Shown here in pieces: positions 24,159 through 34,321 of a stretch of DNA of 64,000 nt. The stretch spans positions 806,001-870,000 of the forward strand of contig JAHRBS010000011.1 in NCBI GenBank assembly GCA_024305745.1. The letters run 5' to 3'. The notes beneath the pieces were generated by a model. That model was not told the origin of the DNA, made no database searches, and was given only the letters and a program-made list of their open reading frames with translations. The stretch's first letter is position 1. The number at the start of each line of letters is the position of its first letter. This stretch comes from Polyporus tsugae (taxonomy: Eukaryota; Basidiomycota; Agaricomycetes; Polyporales; Polyporaceae). The translations under genes were made by a program, and so were the position numbers.

Positions 24159-25672
24159 ATGGTCGTCCAGTATCAGCAGTTCCACCTTCTCGATGATGGC
24201 CATACTCAAGGAATTACTAGAGTCGCATTCAGCTCTAATGCCCGCTTCGTCGCCACTCCAGGATTAGATGGGAGGCTCTGCATCTGGGACATGGAGATGG
24301 GGGAGCTGAAATATGTGTTTCTCGGGTCTAGCCCCGTCCTCTCGCTCGCTTGGATCCCCGGCGGAGATGATCTGGTTGTATGTGGTTTGGCCGATGGGAA
24401 CATCGCTTGCATGAATATTCGTGGGGTAAGCTGAACAATCTTGTCATGTCTCTATACTCGAAGTTTGCTGATCCATTGAACACGGCATAGGAATTCATTG
24501 AGGCTAACGGCTTCTTTGCTCACGAACAGCCGGTAGAATATCTCGCTCTCAGGGGCAAATATCTAGCCTCGGGGGCTTGTCAAGACGTCTGTGTTTGGCG
24601 GTGGGACCAGGCCGGTAGGTCGTTCTTCCATATTCATCACCTCGCCGATGCATTATAATGTTCTAACTTGGCTTGAAAGACTCAAAGTATATATTAGACC
24701 ACGCTGTCGGTCACCCTCCAATGACATCACACAACGAGTGGCAAGAAATCTTGGTAACCAGTGTCCAGTGAGTTTGTCCGCCAGATGATGGCCCGCTCCT
24801 CATTGTCACGTACATGAACTATGGCATTGTGTGCGTCCATTCCTCTGAGAGTTAATGCTTGGCTATAGCTCTGATTTTATCGGCGATACAGCCTCTATAA
24901 CACCACTACTTGGGCACGAACACGCGCCTTCCCCATAAATGGACAGATGTACGTATTGCCTTCTTGACACTGGTCTCGCTGATACCATCCAGGACAATAG
25001 CGCAAGTGCCGCAGTCTCCAAGGATGGGACCCGTATCGCCATCTCTAACGTCATTTGAGGGTTCGACATCTACTTGTTGAGGACTGGCGCACCTCTTTGT
25101 TCATTGGACCAAGACATACACCGCACGTTTCTGACCCCAGTCCTCTGGATCCACGGGGGGCTTGCGCTGGTAGGGGGTACGACTGCCGGTCAGATTACCC
25201 TCTGGGACATCATGGATGTCGACGAGAAGGGAAAGGCAAAGGAGGTGCAGCCAGGGCCGCGTGTGCTATACAGACTCGCACTTCCCGAGCATGCGATGTC
25301 GCTGGCCATCGCAGTGAGTTTCTTCCCTTCTCCATCCGTTATTTTCGCACTCTGAAGAGTTTCCGTCAAGGCACACTACAATGAGAAGAACGACCAGTTC
25401 TTCATGGCCGCCGGCATCATGAATGTTGATGCACCATCCCCTTGCATGGTCTGGAAGGCCATAGAAGGTGCGACTTCCCATGATTTGCTCAACGCTTCGA
25501 ACACTTTGTGACTTTCAAATTTGCATCTCCCGCAGATGGGCCAGTCGCACCCCTTTCCAGGGTTGGATTTTTCCGTGCCCTCTGCGTAATTTACATGCCG
25601 TGGATAATCACAGCTGTCTCTATGACAGCGCTAGCTTACTTGCTGTTCACCCCACCTGATGATTATGCATAG
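24159..25672 (+). CDS. WD40-repeat protein with C-terminal membrane segment
   Basis: Multi-exon gene for a WD40 propeller protein of a family frequent in polypores. Start ATG 24159; the first exon has a typical blade (GHTQGITRVAFSSNARFVAT then GLDGRLCIWDME). Later exons carry ASGACQDVCVWRW, TSHNEWQEILVTS, NNTTTWARTRAFP-like and GGTTAGQITLWDI blades, then AAGIMNVD. The last exon, after an intron ending at about 25534, encodes a hydrophobic segment (ALCVIYMPWIITAVSMTALA) before the stop at 25670-25672, so the protein may be tail-anchored. A TGA at 25056-25058 interrupts the frame between SNVI and GFDIY, where relatives are continuous. Function unknown; probably a scaffold. Confidence 0.72.
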
Positions 25673-26126
25673 TAGTTTAATAATTCCGCCAACTTGTGTA
25701 TCTTACTACACTCGAGAGAATCATAGCAAGGAAATTGTGTTGTATTTCGTACATAGAGCGTCAGCTCTGGGAGGCACGCCCACTACACAACATGTCATTC
25801 AGAGTGCTCATCGTCATCAGAACTATTGAGAGAAGGAAGCTGGCAGCGGAGCGGTGATCATCACCAATGGCACCTTGGAGGACACCGCAGAGGACATCGT
25901 GGATGGGGCTGGATTCTGGATCCCCCTCAGGAGGGTCACCAGATCGGCAACGCCTGCGACGTAGTAGTCAACCTGATAAATTCATTTATCCAGCGAACTT
26001 CGCATTCAGGCAAGGTAAGGATGTACCGAAGCCAAGCACTCGTGAAATGTGCCTAGACCAGAGGGCCGAAACTGCACGGAGCCAGAGCCATGCGGGGTGG
26101 ACGCACAGGGAATAGCTACACAAAAT
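25673..26126. other. intergenic, nothing recognised
   Basis: A short plus-strand frame near 25850-25960 (VIITNGTLEDTAEDIVDGA) is protein-like but isolated. No other feature is seen. Confidence 0.25.
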
Positions 26127-26700
26127 TTAGTTGACAATGACTACTACATAGGGGTTGTACGTACCCTCCACAGATGGCGTGCTGGTGACTTCAAAGGTGT
26201 CGATCGGAGGGCGTACTTGGGCATTGCGGTGGCGGTGTTCAAACTCTTGAATGAGATCGAGGGTGTTATAGAACACAATAGAAATGAACGCTGACAGAAG
26301 GAAGAAGAAACACTTCAGGTAATTAGGAGGCGGGTGAACATGGAGCTCGTAGGGTTGTGGCATGAATGATATCCAGTACGGGAGGGTTTGAGCGGGGAGG
26401 AGACTTAGCTTGCAATGGAGTGGGAGGTGGCTTGGGCATATTCACACCTGTATTTGAACACGAGGGTGATTGGAACAAAGGGCCTTGGACAAGGTTGGGG
26501 TCAACGGGCAAGTATGGGCTTTGAGTCCCGCTCGATGATGGTGGTGCGCATGAGCGCTCATGGAGAGCTGAAGGAGAGTGTTGGGTCGCACCGACGAGCA
26601 CCTGACCACCCTTGACTCGAAACAGCGACAGCACTGCATACGTCGTCCCCAACACCATGCGCATAGTCCTTGGGCATATGCGGCGACAAGCTTCGATGCC
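26127..26700 (-). CDS. possible membrane protein, unrecognised
   Basis: On the minus strand a Pro-rich exon (about 26690-26450, with PVDPNLVQGPLFQSPSC) ends before GTGTGA; a possible intron leads to an exon with PPPNYLKCFFFLLSAF followed by ISIVFYNTLDLI, one strong transmembrane helix, and a hydrophilic tail ending near 26127. I do not recognise the family, and the start is not fixed. The pair could equally be a chance alignment of open frames. Confidence 0.25.
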
Positions 26701-26899
26701 GGCCTCATACAGCAATAGGCTGCAGGAATTGATGCTCTCGACCTCCAATTGACTCCGCGATCTCTTTCTTTGTCTGGCCACTTCTCGTGTTGGTTATCCC
26801 CTCTCCCTCCCTCCTGATCCTCCAGCTGTTCCTCTGTTACTACAACATACATCCTCTCAATGTGCCTCCTCTCACCGTATCCTGCAATATCCACGGAAA

Positions 26900-28100
26900 T
26901 GTCTCCTAAGCGTCCTTCTGCTGACTACATCTTCCACGCTTGTGTTCGCAAGGATCAGTTTGGTCCAACTTTCCTTCACTTCGTCTCACGCACGCCACCG
27001 AATCACTCAGTGTTTGCTTTGCTGACAGTGACAAGGGAGTTTGGGAAGGCATCCAGGTCCGTTGAATGTTCTCATCGCATACAGGCTGAATGAACTAAAA
27101 CACGTACTCTAGCGTCCCCATTGTTAAGCCTGAAGTGGACGTAGAGCAAGCGTTGCCGGCTTTGTCCCAGCTCTGGAGTGCACTGCGTCCCTCAGTGTCC
27201 ATGGTCATGCTGCATACCATGATATCCCGCACGCCGACCGTTCAATCCTATGCATCTCCGCCTGGCACGTCTCCAGCCCCGTTGCATGAGGCAAGCATCG
27301 CGTTTTCGCATGCTAGGGGCATTACCCCGCATCTCTCGACCAAGGCAACTTCAGAGAGAGGCACCATGCCTTCACGTGCTAGAAGCGCTACCCCTCATCC
27401 CGCCCTCAAGGCCACCGCGGACGCAGGGCTTCGCGCTAGCTCCGTCGGTCACTTCAAGGTCTCAGGCGGCATCCCGCCCTCTGCTAGCCATGCACCCATG
27501 CCGGCTCCACCAATCTGGCCAGAAGATTTCTACCCACCACCTGACCTACCCCCGCCTTCTGGTAGGATCACCCAGTCGGCTTCCACTGCTTGCGCTTCAC
27601 TGAGTGGGATCAAAGCCCCTTCGTTGTCCAGCGACCTGAGTGTGACTGGCGTAACCCTGCCCGAACCCGGGGATCCTAATGTATATCTTCTCCTATGCCG
27701 CCCTGTTAGTTCACGTCCTGACCATCATTGCAGGATTACGTGCATTTCAAGAAGTCCTGTCAGCTTACTGACGAAGAGAAGCAATGCAGTCGCAAGGGAA
27801 CACAGCACCAGACCAGCTTTTTATGGCGTAGTTCGAGAAGGAGGGAGCTCACCCTCTTCATCACCCACCAGACTTTTCTGAGCATGCCAAGATTGAGTAT
27901 GGTGACATCTTTTGGTACCGCTCTCCCTACGGAGTCCAGATGTGGCTGTAGATGGAGGGCAAGGATGATGGCACAGATGTTTGATGGTCCGTTTCCCTCG
28001 GAGCTTATCGGAGCGTAGATGGTCGATACCTCGGTCTCAACCCTTCGCAGCGGCCCTCGTGGATGTCTAATGGTTGGTTTGCCAAGAAACAGAAGAACAG
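26900..28100 (+). pseudogene. unrecognised fungal protein, frames broken
   Basis: Start ATG 26900 (MSPKRPSADYIFHACVRKDQ). A clean intron (about 27056-27111) joins KAS to SVPIVKPEVDVEQALPAL. A long Ser/Pro-rich exon follows to about 27677, then an intron to DYVHFKKSCQLTDEEKQ at 27734. From there the protein-like sequence changes frame at least twice (FYGVVREGG near 27830; IEYGDIFWYRSPYGVQMW near 27893) and meets stops near 27949 and 27973 before YLGLNPSQRPSWMSNGWF near 28060. The family is unknown to me. The repeated frame changes suggest a decayed gene. Confidence 0.4.
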
Positions 28101-28229
28101 TAAGTTTTCGTTTTGTCGATTTCCTTCTTAGCAATGATACTTATTTTGTGTACAGCGGTCCGAGTGTTTATCTTCAAGTGCTAGAGCTCTGGGGATGGCA
28201 CCATCAATGTGTTCTGTCCACCCGCCGTA

Positions 28230-28440
28230 GCAATGTCCACGTCTATCCAGCCATGTTCGCTATCTATGCCCCACCTATGTCCCCATCTACGTCCTCTCCA
28301 TGCCCTCATCTACATCCCGTCCACATCTCCACTATGCTCCTCATCTACGTCTCTGGTGTCCGCTATGTCGCTCATCTCGGCTCAGCTATGTCGACCTTAT
28401 GTTGCTCATCTACTTCTTCTCATGTAGTCGTCCATGCCAC
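28230..28440 (+). repeat. degenerate pyrimidine-rich repeat
   Basis: A low-complexity stretch built from variants of CTCATCTACRTC and CTATGTC. The units are irregular (about 12-25 bases) and no clean period is visible. It follows the decayed gene and is unlikely to code. Confidence 0.45.
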
Positions 28441-28493
28441 TCCGATATATCTTCCCTTCTTCATGTATCACAGTTCAAATATACCTATGGATT

Positions 28494-29015
28494 TTATGGT
28501 GAACTACATAAATCCCGATAGCAGCGGTATAAAATAGAGCGGTCTGGACATGTTGAGAACAATAATGATAGAGAAGAAAATGAGAGCAACACTAATGAGC
28601 AGCACGTACGAATAGAAAACCATAGAGACATGCACCCAAATATTGACCAATCCACCCATGAGCTCCTTGCACCGTCCCTCATAATACAGCCACAAGAAGT
28701 GCCCAAGGTTGTACATGATCATCTTGCTGTACTGATCGGTCAGTAAAATCATTAGATTAACTGTCATCTCGTGGGCTTGGAATTGGCCGTACAACACGAG
28801 CGCATCATTTCGTAGACAGGAAAATAGACCTAACAGAATGCACCGTCGTATATATCACACTTTGATATTCTTCTCTCAACATCAACATATGTCAAGGGGG
28901 GCGGAGGGCCAACCTTGCTCGTTGCGGGGTCCATACCAGGCCTGTCCGTGAACCTCAGAGCATGGTTGCGATTGTAAAAGGTAAGTGACTTACGTGGTCT
29001 GCCTATAGGTGACAT
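28494..29015 (-). pseudogene. membrane-protein fragment, unrecognised
   Basis: The minus strand at 28500-28800 is open for 97 residues with two hydrophobic stretches (for example VNIWVHVSMVFYSYVLL). The pattern around WVHVSMVFYSY is loosely like ELO fatty-acid elongases, but the HxxHH box is absent, so I do not assign it. A short upstream exon (about 29015-28840) could belong to it. Confidence 0.2.
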
Positions 29016-29273
29016 GTTGGTGGTATATAGGAGGTACGTTCACCAGTGTGACATCCATAGTGGTGGATAGGGCGCAGGGAAGATGATGGACAAGTTCGAG
29101 AAGTATAAGCGCCCTTCTTGGGAGCCTGAGCGCACTTCCGGTGAGCCCTGCCGCCTCTCTCCTGCCACTCGTCGCTTCGTGATCCGCCTAGTATTCTCGC
29201 CCCACACCCACGACGCCACGACGCCCACGACGTATGGCTCCCCACACCCACGATGTACGGCTCACCATCCACC

Positions 29274-29620
29274 ATGGCTTTCGACCCCAAAACTGTTGCC
29301 CAATTCCATCTCAAGAGATTTACTGCTGAGAGTGAGTGGCGGTCTGACTCTGCTGGCTTGGTCTCTGTATTCACCTCTCCGACGTTCCAGCCTGCAAGCA
29401 GGTCCACTGGTCCGAAGGCAGCAGCACACTATCGAGTTCCTCCCCTTCAGCACCCAAATCTGGCACAAAGTCTTCTCAATCATCATCTAGCAGCCCTCCT
29501 TCTCCATCTCTGCCATCTCGACCCCGGAACCCTCTCGAACGCGCCCTTTCTTGGATGCCTCTAATCATCATCATCTCATATTTCCTGGTTCGCGACGGAT
29601 GGCTCGCGCATCAGTAATTC
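29274..29620 (+). CDS. small Ser-rich protein with C-terminal membrane segment
   Basis: Exon 1 is 29274-29331 (MAFDPKTVAQFHLKRFTAE); the intron 29332-29390 (GTGAGT...CAG) joins to TCKQVHWSEGSS, a Ser/Pro-rich linker and a hydrophobic segment MPLIIIISYFLV, so the product of roughly 110 residues is probably tail-anchored. The present reading ends WLAHQ-stop because a miniature transposon begins at 29612. Removing the element with one copy of its AT target gives a tail of five other residues and a stop at 30121-30123. Function unknown. Confidence 0.5.
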
Positions 29621-30103
29621 ATTGATTGTCTGATGGGGTCTGAAATGTCTGATGCAGACATTTCAAATGCCGTCAGACACCTTTCAGACCCATTCAGACC
29701 TGTCAGATGGTCAGATTTCAGACACCCAAAACCCCCTGTCAGACATTTTCAAAAATGCTACTCACCATGCAGCGGAAGGGCCTACGACCACAAACGACTC
29801 GAACATCATCCGCGACCACCTCCCGACCCCGAAATGGATGCGCAGCCACCAGCATCGCTGGCAATAGTAGCCACAACGCGTGCACTGCTGTCCGGGGTTG
29901 TGCAGCCTCTTGTGTCGCACATTCATCGAATGCGGGGTTCGCGAGCTCTAGGAATGTTGCTTGAGGTCAAGGTGACCATTCTCGCTCTGGTCCATGGCCC
30001 CGCGGCTAGTTGCCAGCTTATGGTAAGCCTTCGCTTTCTCTCGGGTGGCTAGGTGCCCGCCGGCATCAGACAATCAGATGTCCAGACATTCGAGGAATTA
30101 CTG
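29612..30103. mobile_element. MITE with CAGTAATTC ends and AT target duplication
   Basis: A 492-base non-autonomous element. The left end begins CAGTAATTCATTGATTGTC and the complement of the right end begins CAGTAATTCCTCGA, followed by the same TTGTCTGATG further in. AT dinucleotides flank both sides (29610-29611, 30104-30105). Copies of CAGAC/GTCTGA crowd the left subterminal region. It has no coding capacity. It sits in the last codons of the small membrane protein. The superfamily is not clear. Confidence 0.75.
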
Positions 30104-30184
30104 ATGCGTACATCGTGTCCTAGTGTTCGTCTCACCTATCATGCCTAGGCTTACCAGCGCGATGGCAGTGCTCTCCGCTATTGC

Positions 30185-30213
30185 ATCGGTAATTCATTGA
30201 TTGTCTGAATCAT
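30185..30213 (+). repeat. solo end of the same MITE family
   Basis: The bases GCATCGGTAATTCATTGATT and the following GTCTGA repeat the left end of the element at 29612 almost exactly. No matching right end is seen nearby, so this is a truncated copy or the trace of a deletion. Confidence 0.5.
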
Positions 30214-30248
30214 GCGAGAAAAGAAAAGAAAAAAACTATAGTGAAACC

Positions 30249-31217
30249 CTACATAATTGTGCACAAGTTCTTTCTCCCTCCCTTCTCACTCTTTAGTTCT
30301 CCGTCAGGGAACTTTTTGCACATCTGCCCAAGCAAGTAGTGAAACACTTCACCACAGTGCCACCCCTTCTTTGCAGAGGTCTCATAGAATGACACACCCC
30401 ATTCCACAGCCAACTTCCACATTGTCTCACTCAAGACTTCTCGTTCATGTCTCTGTATATGATGTAGGTCAGTGTATTGCGAGATGTCAAAGAGTCTTAT
30501 TGACTAGACTTACCAGATCCATCTTAGTGCCTACAACGACCATAGGGATGTCCTTTAGAAGCAATACCAGCATGTTATTGTACACACGTAGATAGGATAA
30601 TTATAAAGCAACGAGGACAGACCTTGTCGCCATCCTTGATCCAATAGATCTCCCTTCGGATCCGCTCCACATCGGTCAATGTCGCTTTTTCTATCAAACT
30701 GCGTTAAAATAAGCAGCATATATTTGAAAGTCAGAACAATGTGGCTCTGCAGAACGAATCCCACTTTTCCTACCTGAATACCAACACAAATCCAATGCTT
30801 CTCTGTTTGGAAATCAATCACTGGAGCTTTACAATACAGTTCAAATGTGGGACATACCTGGATGTGGCTCTCGTTAAGCCCTCTGCCGAACTGCTCAACA
30901 CCTGCAGTGTCTATAATTTGAAGCTGTAATGGTCCTCCCATGATCAGTTTCTCATCGCAGGCAAAGGGAACCCAGACTGTACGCACATGACTACATTTCC
31001 CCTCATATTCAATGGTCACGTTGTACTCTTCTAGGAAGCGCAACACATCAGTCAGACTCAACCTATCCCCACGGAAGACAAGCCATTAGTATAACTGATA
31101 AGCCGTACCTTCAATAGTCGGGTCATACTGCTCAACAAAGACATTCCTCCCAAAACTCATGACAAGAGCTGACTTCCCGACCCCTCCAGCTGCGGCATTC
31201 CATGCACCACAACCCAT
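30249..31217 (-). CDS. Rap/Ras-like small GTPase with CaaX box
   Basis: Multi-exon minus-strand gene for a Ras-superfamily GTPase of the Rap-like group expanded in Agaricomycetes. From the start at 31217: P-loop AAAGGVGKSAL, effector region FVEQYDPTIE, then after an intron the G3 motif DTAGVEQF, SLIEKATLTDVERIRREIYW, the G4 motif VVGTKMDL, and the G5 motif ETSAKKGWHCGEVF, ending in a prenylation box CTIM. Two positions differ from Ras: the first glycine of the P-loop is Ala, and the catalytic Gln of DTAGQE is Val (Rap has Thr). Low intrinsic GTP hydrolysis would be expected. The exon around 30780 is poorly resolved. Confidence 0.75.
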
Positions 31218-31244
31218 CCGGCGAATGTCCAAAATCCCGAGGAT

Positions 31245-31275
31245 GTACGTGAATTCGTTATTCCCACATTCCCGC
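31245..31275 (+). repeat. 31-base inverted repeat, left copy
   Basis: Starts GTACGTGAATTCGTTATTCC and continues CACATTCCCGC. It matches the complement of 40177-40207 at 29 of 31 positions. Together they bracket the 9-kb accessory block. No flanking target duplication is seen. Confidence 0.6.
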
Positions 31276-31462
31276 CGCGGGACTGCGGGACTCGGCAGAA
31301 CACGTGATCAGTCCCGAAGCGGACCGAAGGAAGCGCCCTGTCAATGTTGTCAGGAAGCGCTGATCATGTCGATCGCGTTGATCGTCTTCACATCGCCCCA
31401 GTTGGTCCGGGCAGGACGCTTCCCTTTGAATACATGCCCTGTACGCATTCTGTGCCAAACTA

Positions 31463-34321
31463 TTGCTTGCCTGTCTCCCTCTGATGGATTGCCTGGGCGA
31501 TATCTCTGATGCTCTGGCGAGGAAGTCTCCAGGCCTCAAGCGTACCATCCAGTTCTGCACAATCGCCAAATTCATCCGCCTTGCCGTCACTCTGAAACCC
31601 ACCATCATCCACAGCCAAGATGTGTCGTTCAACCCCACGCACATCCCACAAGATCTGGGCAGTGATATACGGCACTACCTAGCTAGGCAACTTGCAATAT
31701 CGGAGACTGCTGTAGATGGTCTATGGGATGCTTTCCGTGGCATGGTTTGGGCGGACGAGGGGAATGGCGATGGCACTGTGACTGCGTTGGATGGCGATGC
31801 ACTTCCAAGGATGCATGGGAAGCTGGAGGAGAAGTTCAGGTTTGGTACGTTGTCGTATTTCTGTTTCGATTGTCGCTTGACCAATGGATCATGCCTCAAG
31901 GCGGACGGATGCTGTACCCCCCAGTTCGTGTGTGCGACCGCACATATTGCAGCAACCAGCGGACTCTGCGGGACCGTCGTGAGCGGAACAAAGTGTCCTT
32001 GTTCACGTTGGACAAAGGTGTGCAGGATGCATATTCAGTCCATCTTTACTGCTAAGGTATGTGATTCCTGAGTGCCGTCGCTTTCCTGTTACCCATATGA
32101 ATTTGTCTATGGTTTTATAGCCTGCCAAACGACATATCACCACGACTACACTGTGCTTAAAGGTGTACGCACCTATTACCCTGGCGTGCCCGAGTGCATT
32201 CAAGTTGCCGAACACTTCCATCAGAACTTCTGGAAATTGCTTATTTGCTTAGCGCTCTTAATACCCTGCACCGCATTTTGGGGGTTCATGCACAAGCCAC
32301 TGTACACTCATTTATTCATGGATCGCAATGAACGTTGGCATATATATTGTCGAGCACTAGATAGATTTGGCTGCAAAATTTCGATGTGAAGGGACCAGTG
32401 TAGCTCGAGATATTAATGTCACAAGTTACCTCAGATCAGAGAATCTAGCCATCTTACCAAAACCTCGGTGGTCACTGTGCAGTCATATCGTGCCAGAATC
32501 CCTTGAAACTTTGCACGAAGCCTATTGAGTACTAGATAAGAAAACGTACCAGGTTTCAAGCTTAGATCTGCTCTGGGAGTGAAGATATGCAGGGGGTGAC
32601 TTGCTGCCTTTTCACCTACCCTCTTTCTTGGGCTTAAAGCGCGAGCTACTGTGCTGCCGTTTCAGCTCGGATTATAACGGAACTTGGCCACATAGCTCGC
32701 ATAGACTAGGGTAAGCTACCTTCAAATTTTGAAGCCAAACGGATGAGCGAGAGGTGAGTTATCAACAGTGCAACTCGACCCACTTTCGCCACAGTTGTGG
32801 CTGTGCCCTCTCTTATTTCCGGTGTCTTACTCACTTAGCCCATCAAATAAGAGCTGTTAAGAGCCTTTAAGCGCTGTTAAGAGGCATTAAGTAATTTCCA
32901 GAAGTTCTGATGTCTTCGTCGAATCTCGGCTCCTGGCGCTCTTTGCGAGCTTGTCGCTCTTCTCTTGGACGTCCGCAACGAATGCAGCCCACATCTACCA
33001 CCACTCTCTCTCTCAGCTCGACCCCAAGCAACACTCTATCGCACGGTACAAGCTACTGTGCCAAACATGTATGGAACGGATACGTTATCTGATCACTCCT
33101 TCGTGATGCCGCCGGCCGCGGGTACATCCTCACTGTTCCACACACCAGGGATCAAAAAGACCGGTTCAATGCTGCGATGGAGGCACGGAATGCATATATG
33201 CGTCGGAGTGGCCAGAAGGAATTCACGCACTGGTGTACGAAGTGCGTCCGGCGTTATGATGAATCAGATGGTAGCAGCACCTGTGAGTCTCCGCTTGCTT
33301 TCGGGAATTCAAATGAGCTAATACAGTGTTCCAGCCTATGTGGATGCTGTTGTAACTGATGGCATTGAAATCGGACGTCCATGGTGCAGCGTCCGCCACT
33401 GTACAGTTCCCCTCACCTCGACGCAAGACCGCTTCTGTCCAGCTCACCATAGCGAGGCTCTGCGCTGCGTGGTCGTTGACTGCAGTGCCCCTATTGAACC
33501 CGGGTTCTGTACATGCTCTGATGCCGCCCACCGTGCCATCGAGGCTCGCAGCACGGCTCCAGCGCACGAAGGTCATGCAGCCCAATGATTCAGTACATCC
33601 TACAGTGCAAGCCAACGAGGTGCTGGGTGTCGATTCAGAAGGTGTACTCGAGATGGAGGTCCAGGATCCCGCAGCCCCATGCGCAGACAAGCCTGTAGAG
33701 GGGACTCGACGCTTGCGGGCCATGTTTGGACGGCGGCGGACACACAACGAGCAGCTCTTTGTGCGCCCTTGTGGCATCATCATCGCCCGTGACACTTGTT
33801 ACGGCTCCGAAACAGTGCCCCAGATCGCGGTGAGTGAATGAATGTGTGCTCAATATGTCCTGACTGATTTATGCTGCTAGGAAATGACATGGCGCCTTTT
33901 CCAGGAGCCACAGTTCTTTCCGCGTTTCCTCATTTACGACAATGGGTGCCGTCTATACCTTCACTGCGAAGCGTCAGGCGATACGCTCCACCGCCACATC
34001 GGAATGCCGGTGGACGTGTTTCACTGGAAATCCAAGCACAAGAAGAGCGACGACGCATGCTCGATCCACTGCAACCCGTACAACTTCCCCGAGCTCCTCC
34101 AGGATGACAAGGAGTCATGGTATTTCAACACGTCGATTGCTGAACAAACAAATGTCTGGATGGGCGGGTATCATGTGATCCTTCGGGAGATGACTGGCAT
34201 TAAGTATGACTTCTTTCTTGACCAGAGTATCATGGACAAGAATGAGTTGACCTGGGCGAAGCTGGCTGCAGAGGGACACTTACCTGGCTACCGTCCAGAT
34301 ATGCGGTTTACGGCGGGTTGA
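31463..34321 (+). pseudogene. KDZ-transposon-associated CxC5/CxC6 cysteine-cluster protein, disrupted
   Basis: The protein family accompanies Kyakuja-Dileera-Zisupton transposases in fungi. Visible: N-terminal helices (AKFIRLAVTLKPTIIHSQDV), the CxC5 part (MLYPPVRVCDRTYCSNQRTL) after an intron 31856-31908 or so, a stretch with TSATNAAHIYHH, the CxC6 cluster (TDGIEIGRPWCSVRHC to CTCSDAAHRAIEA) near 33360-33550, and the C-terminal region with HCNPYNFPEL and NTSIAEQTNVWMGGYH up to TGA 34319-34321. Lesions: a TAA at about 32053 where relatives have Tyr, a 688-base transposon insertion at 32222, a frame change near 33055, a TGA near 33090 and another frame change near 33560. The final exon (from about 33883) is intact. 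Confidence 0.82.
32222..32909. mobile_element. MITE with CAGAACTTCTGG ends inside the KDZ-associated gene
   Basis: A 688-base non-autonomous element. Both ends read CAGAACTTCTGGAAATT (the right one on the complement), extended to about 22 bases with one mismatch. AT flanks each side (32220-32221 and 32910-32911). Removing the element and one AT joins the gene in frame (EHFH to VFVESRLLALF), which confirms the borders. Subterminal TTAAG motifs are frequent at the right end. No coding capacity; superfamily not clear. Confidence 0.85.

Noticed and set aside
28500..28800. ELO fatty-acid elongase
   Set aside because: The pattern around WVHVSMVFYSY is suggestive but the required HxxHH box is absent.
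29391..29440. MYND zinc finger (CKQVHW)
   Set aside because: After splicing, the preceding residues (FTAET) contain no further Cys pairs, so the MYND pattern is not met.
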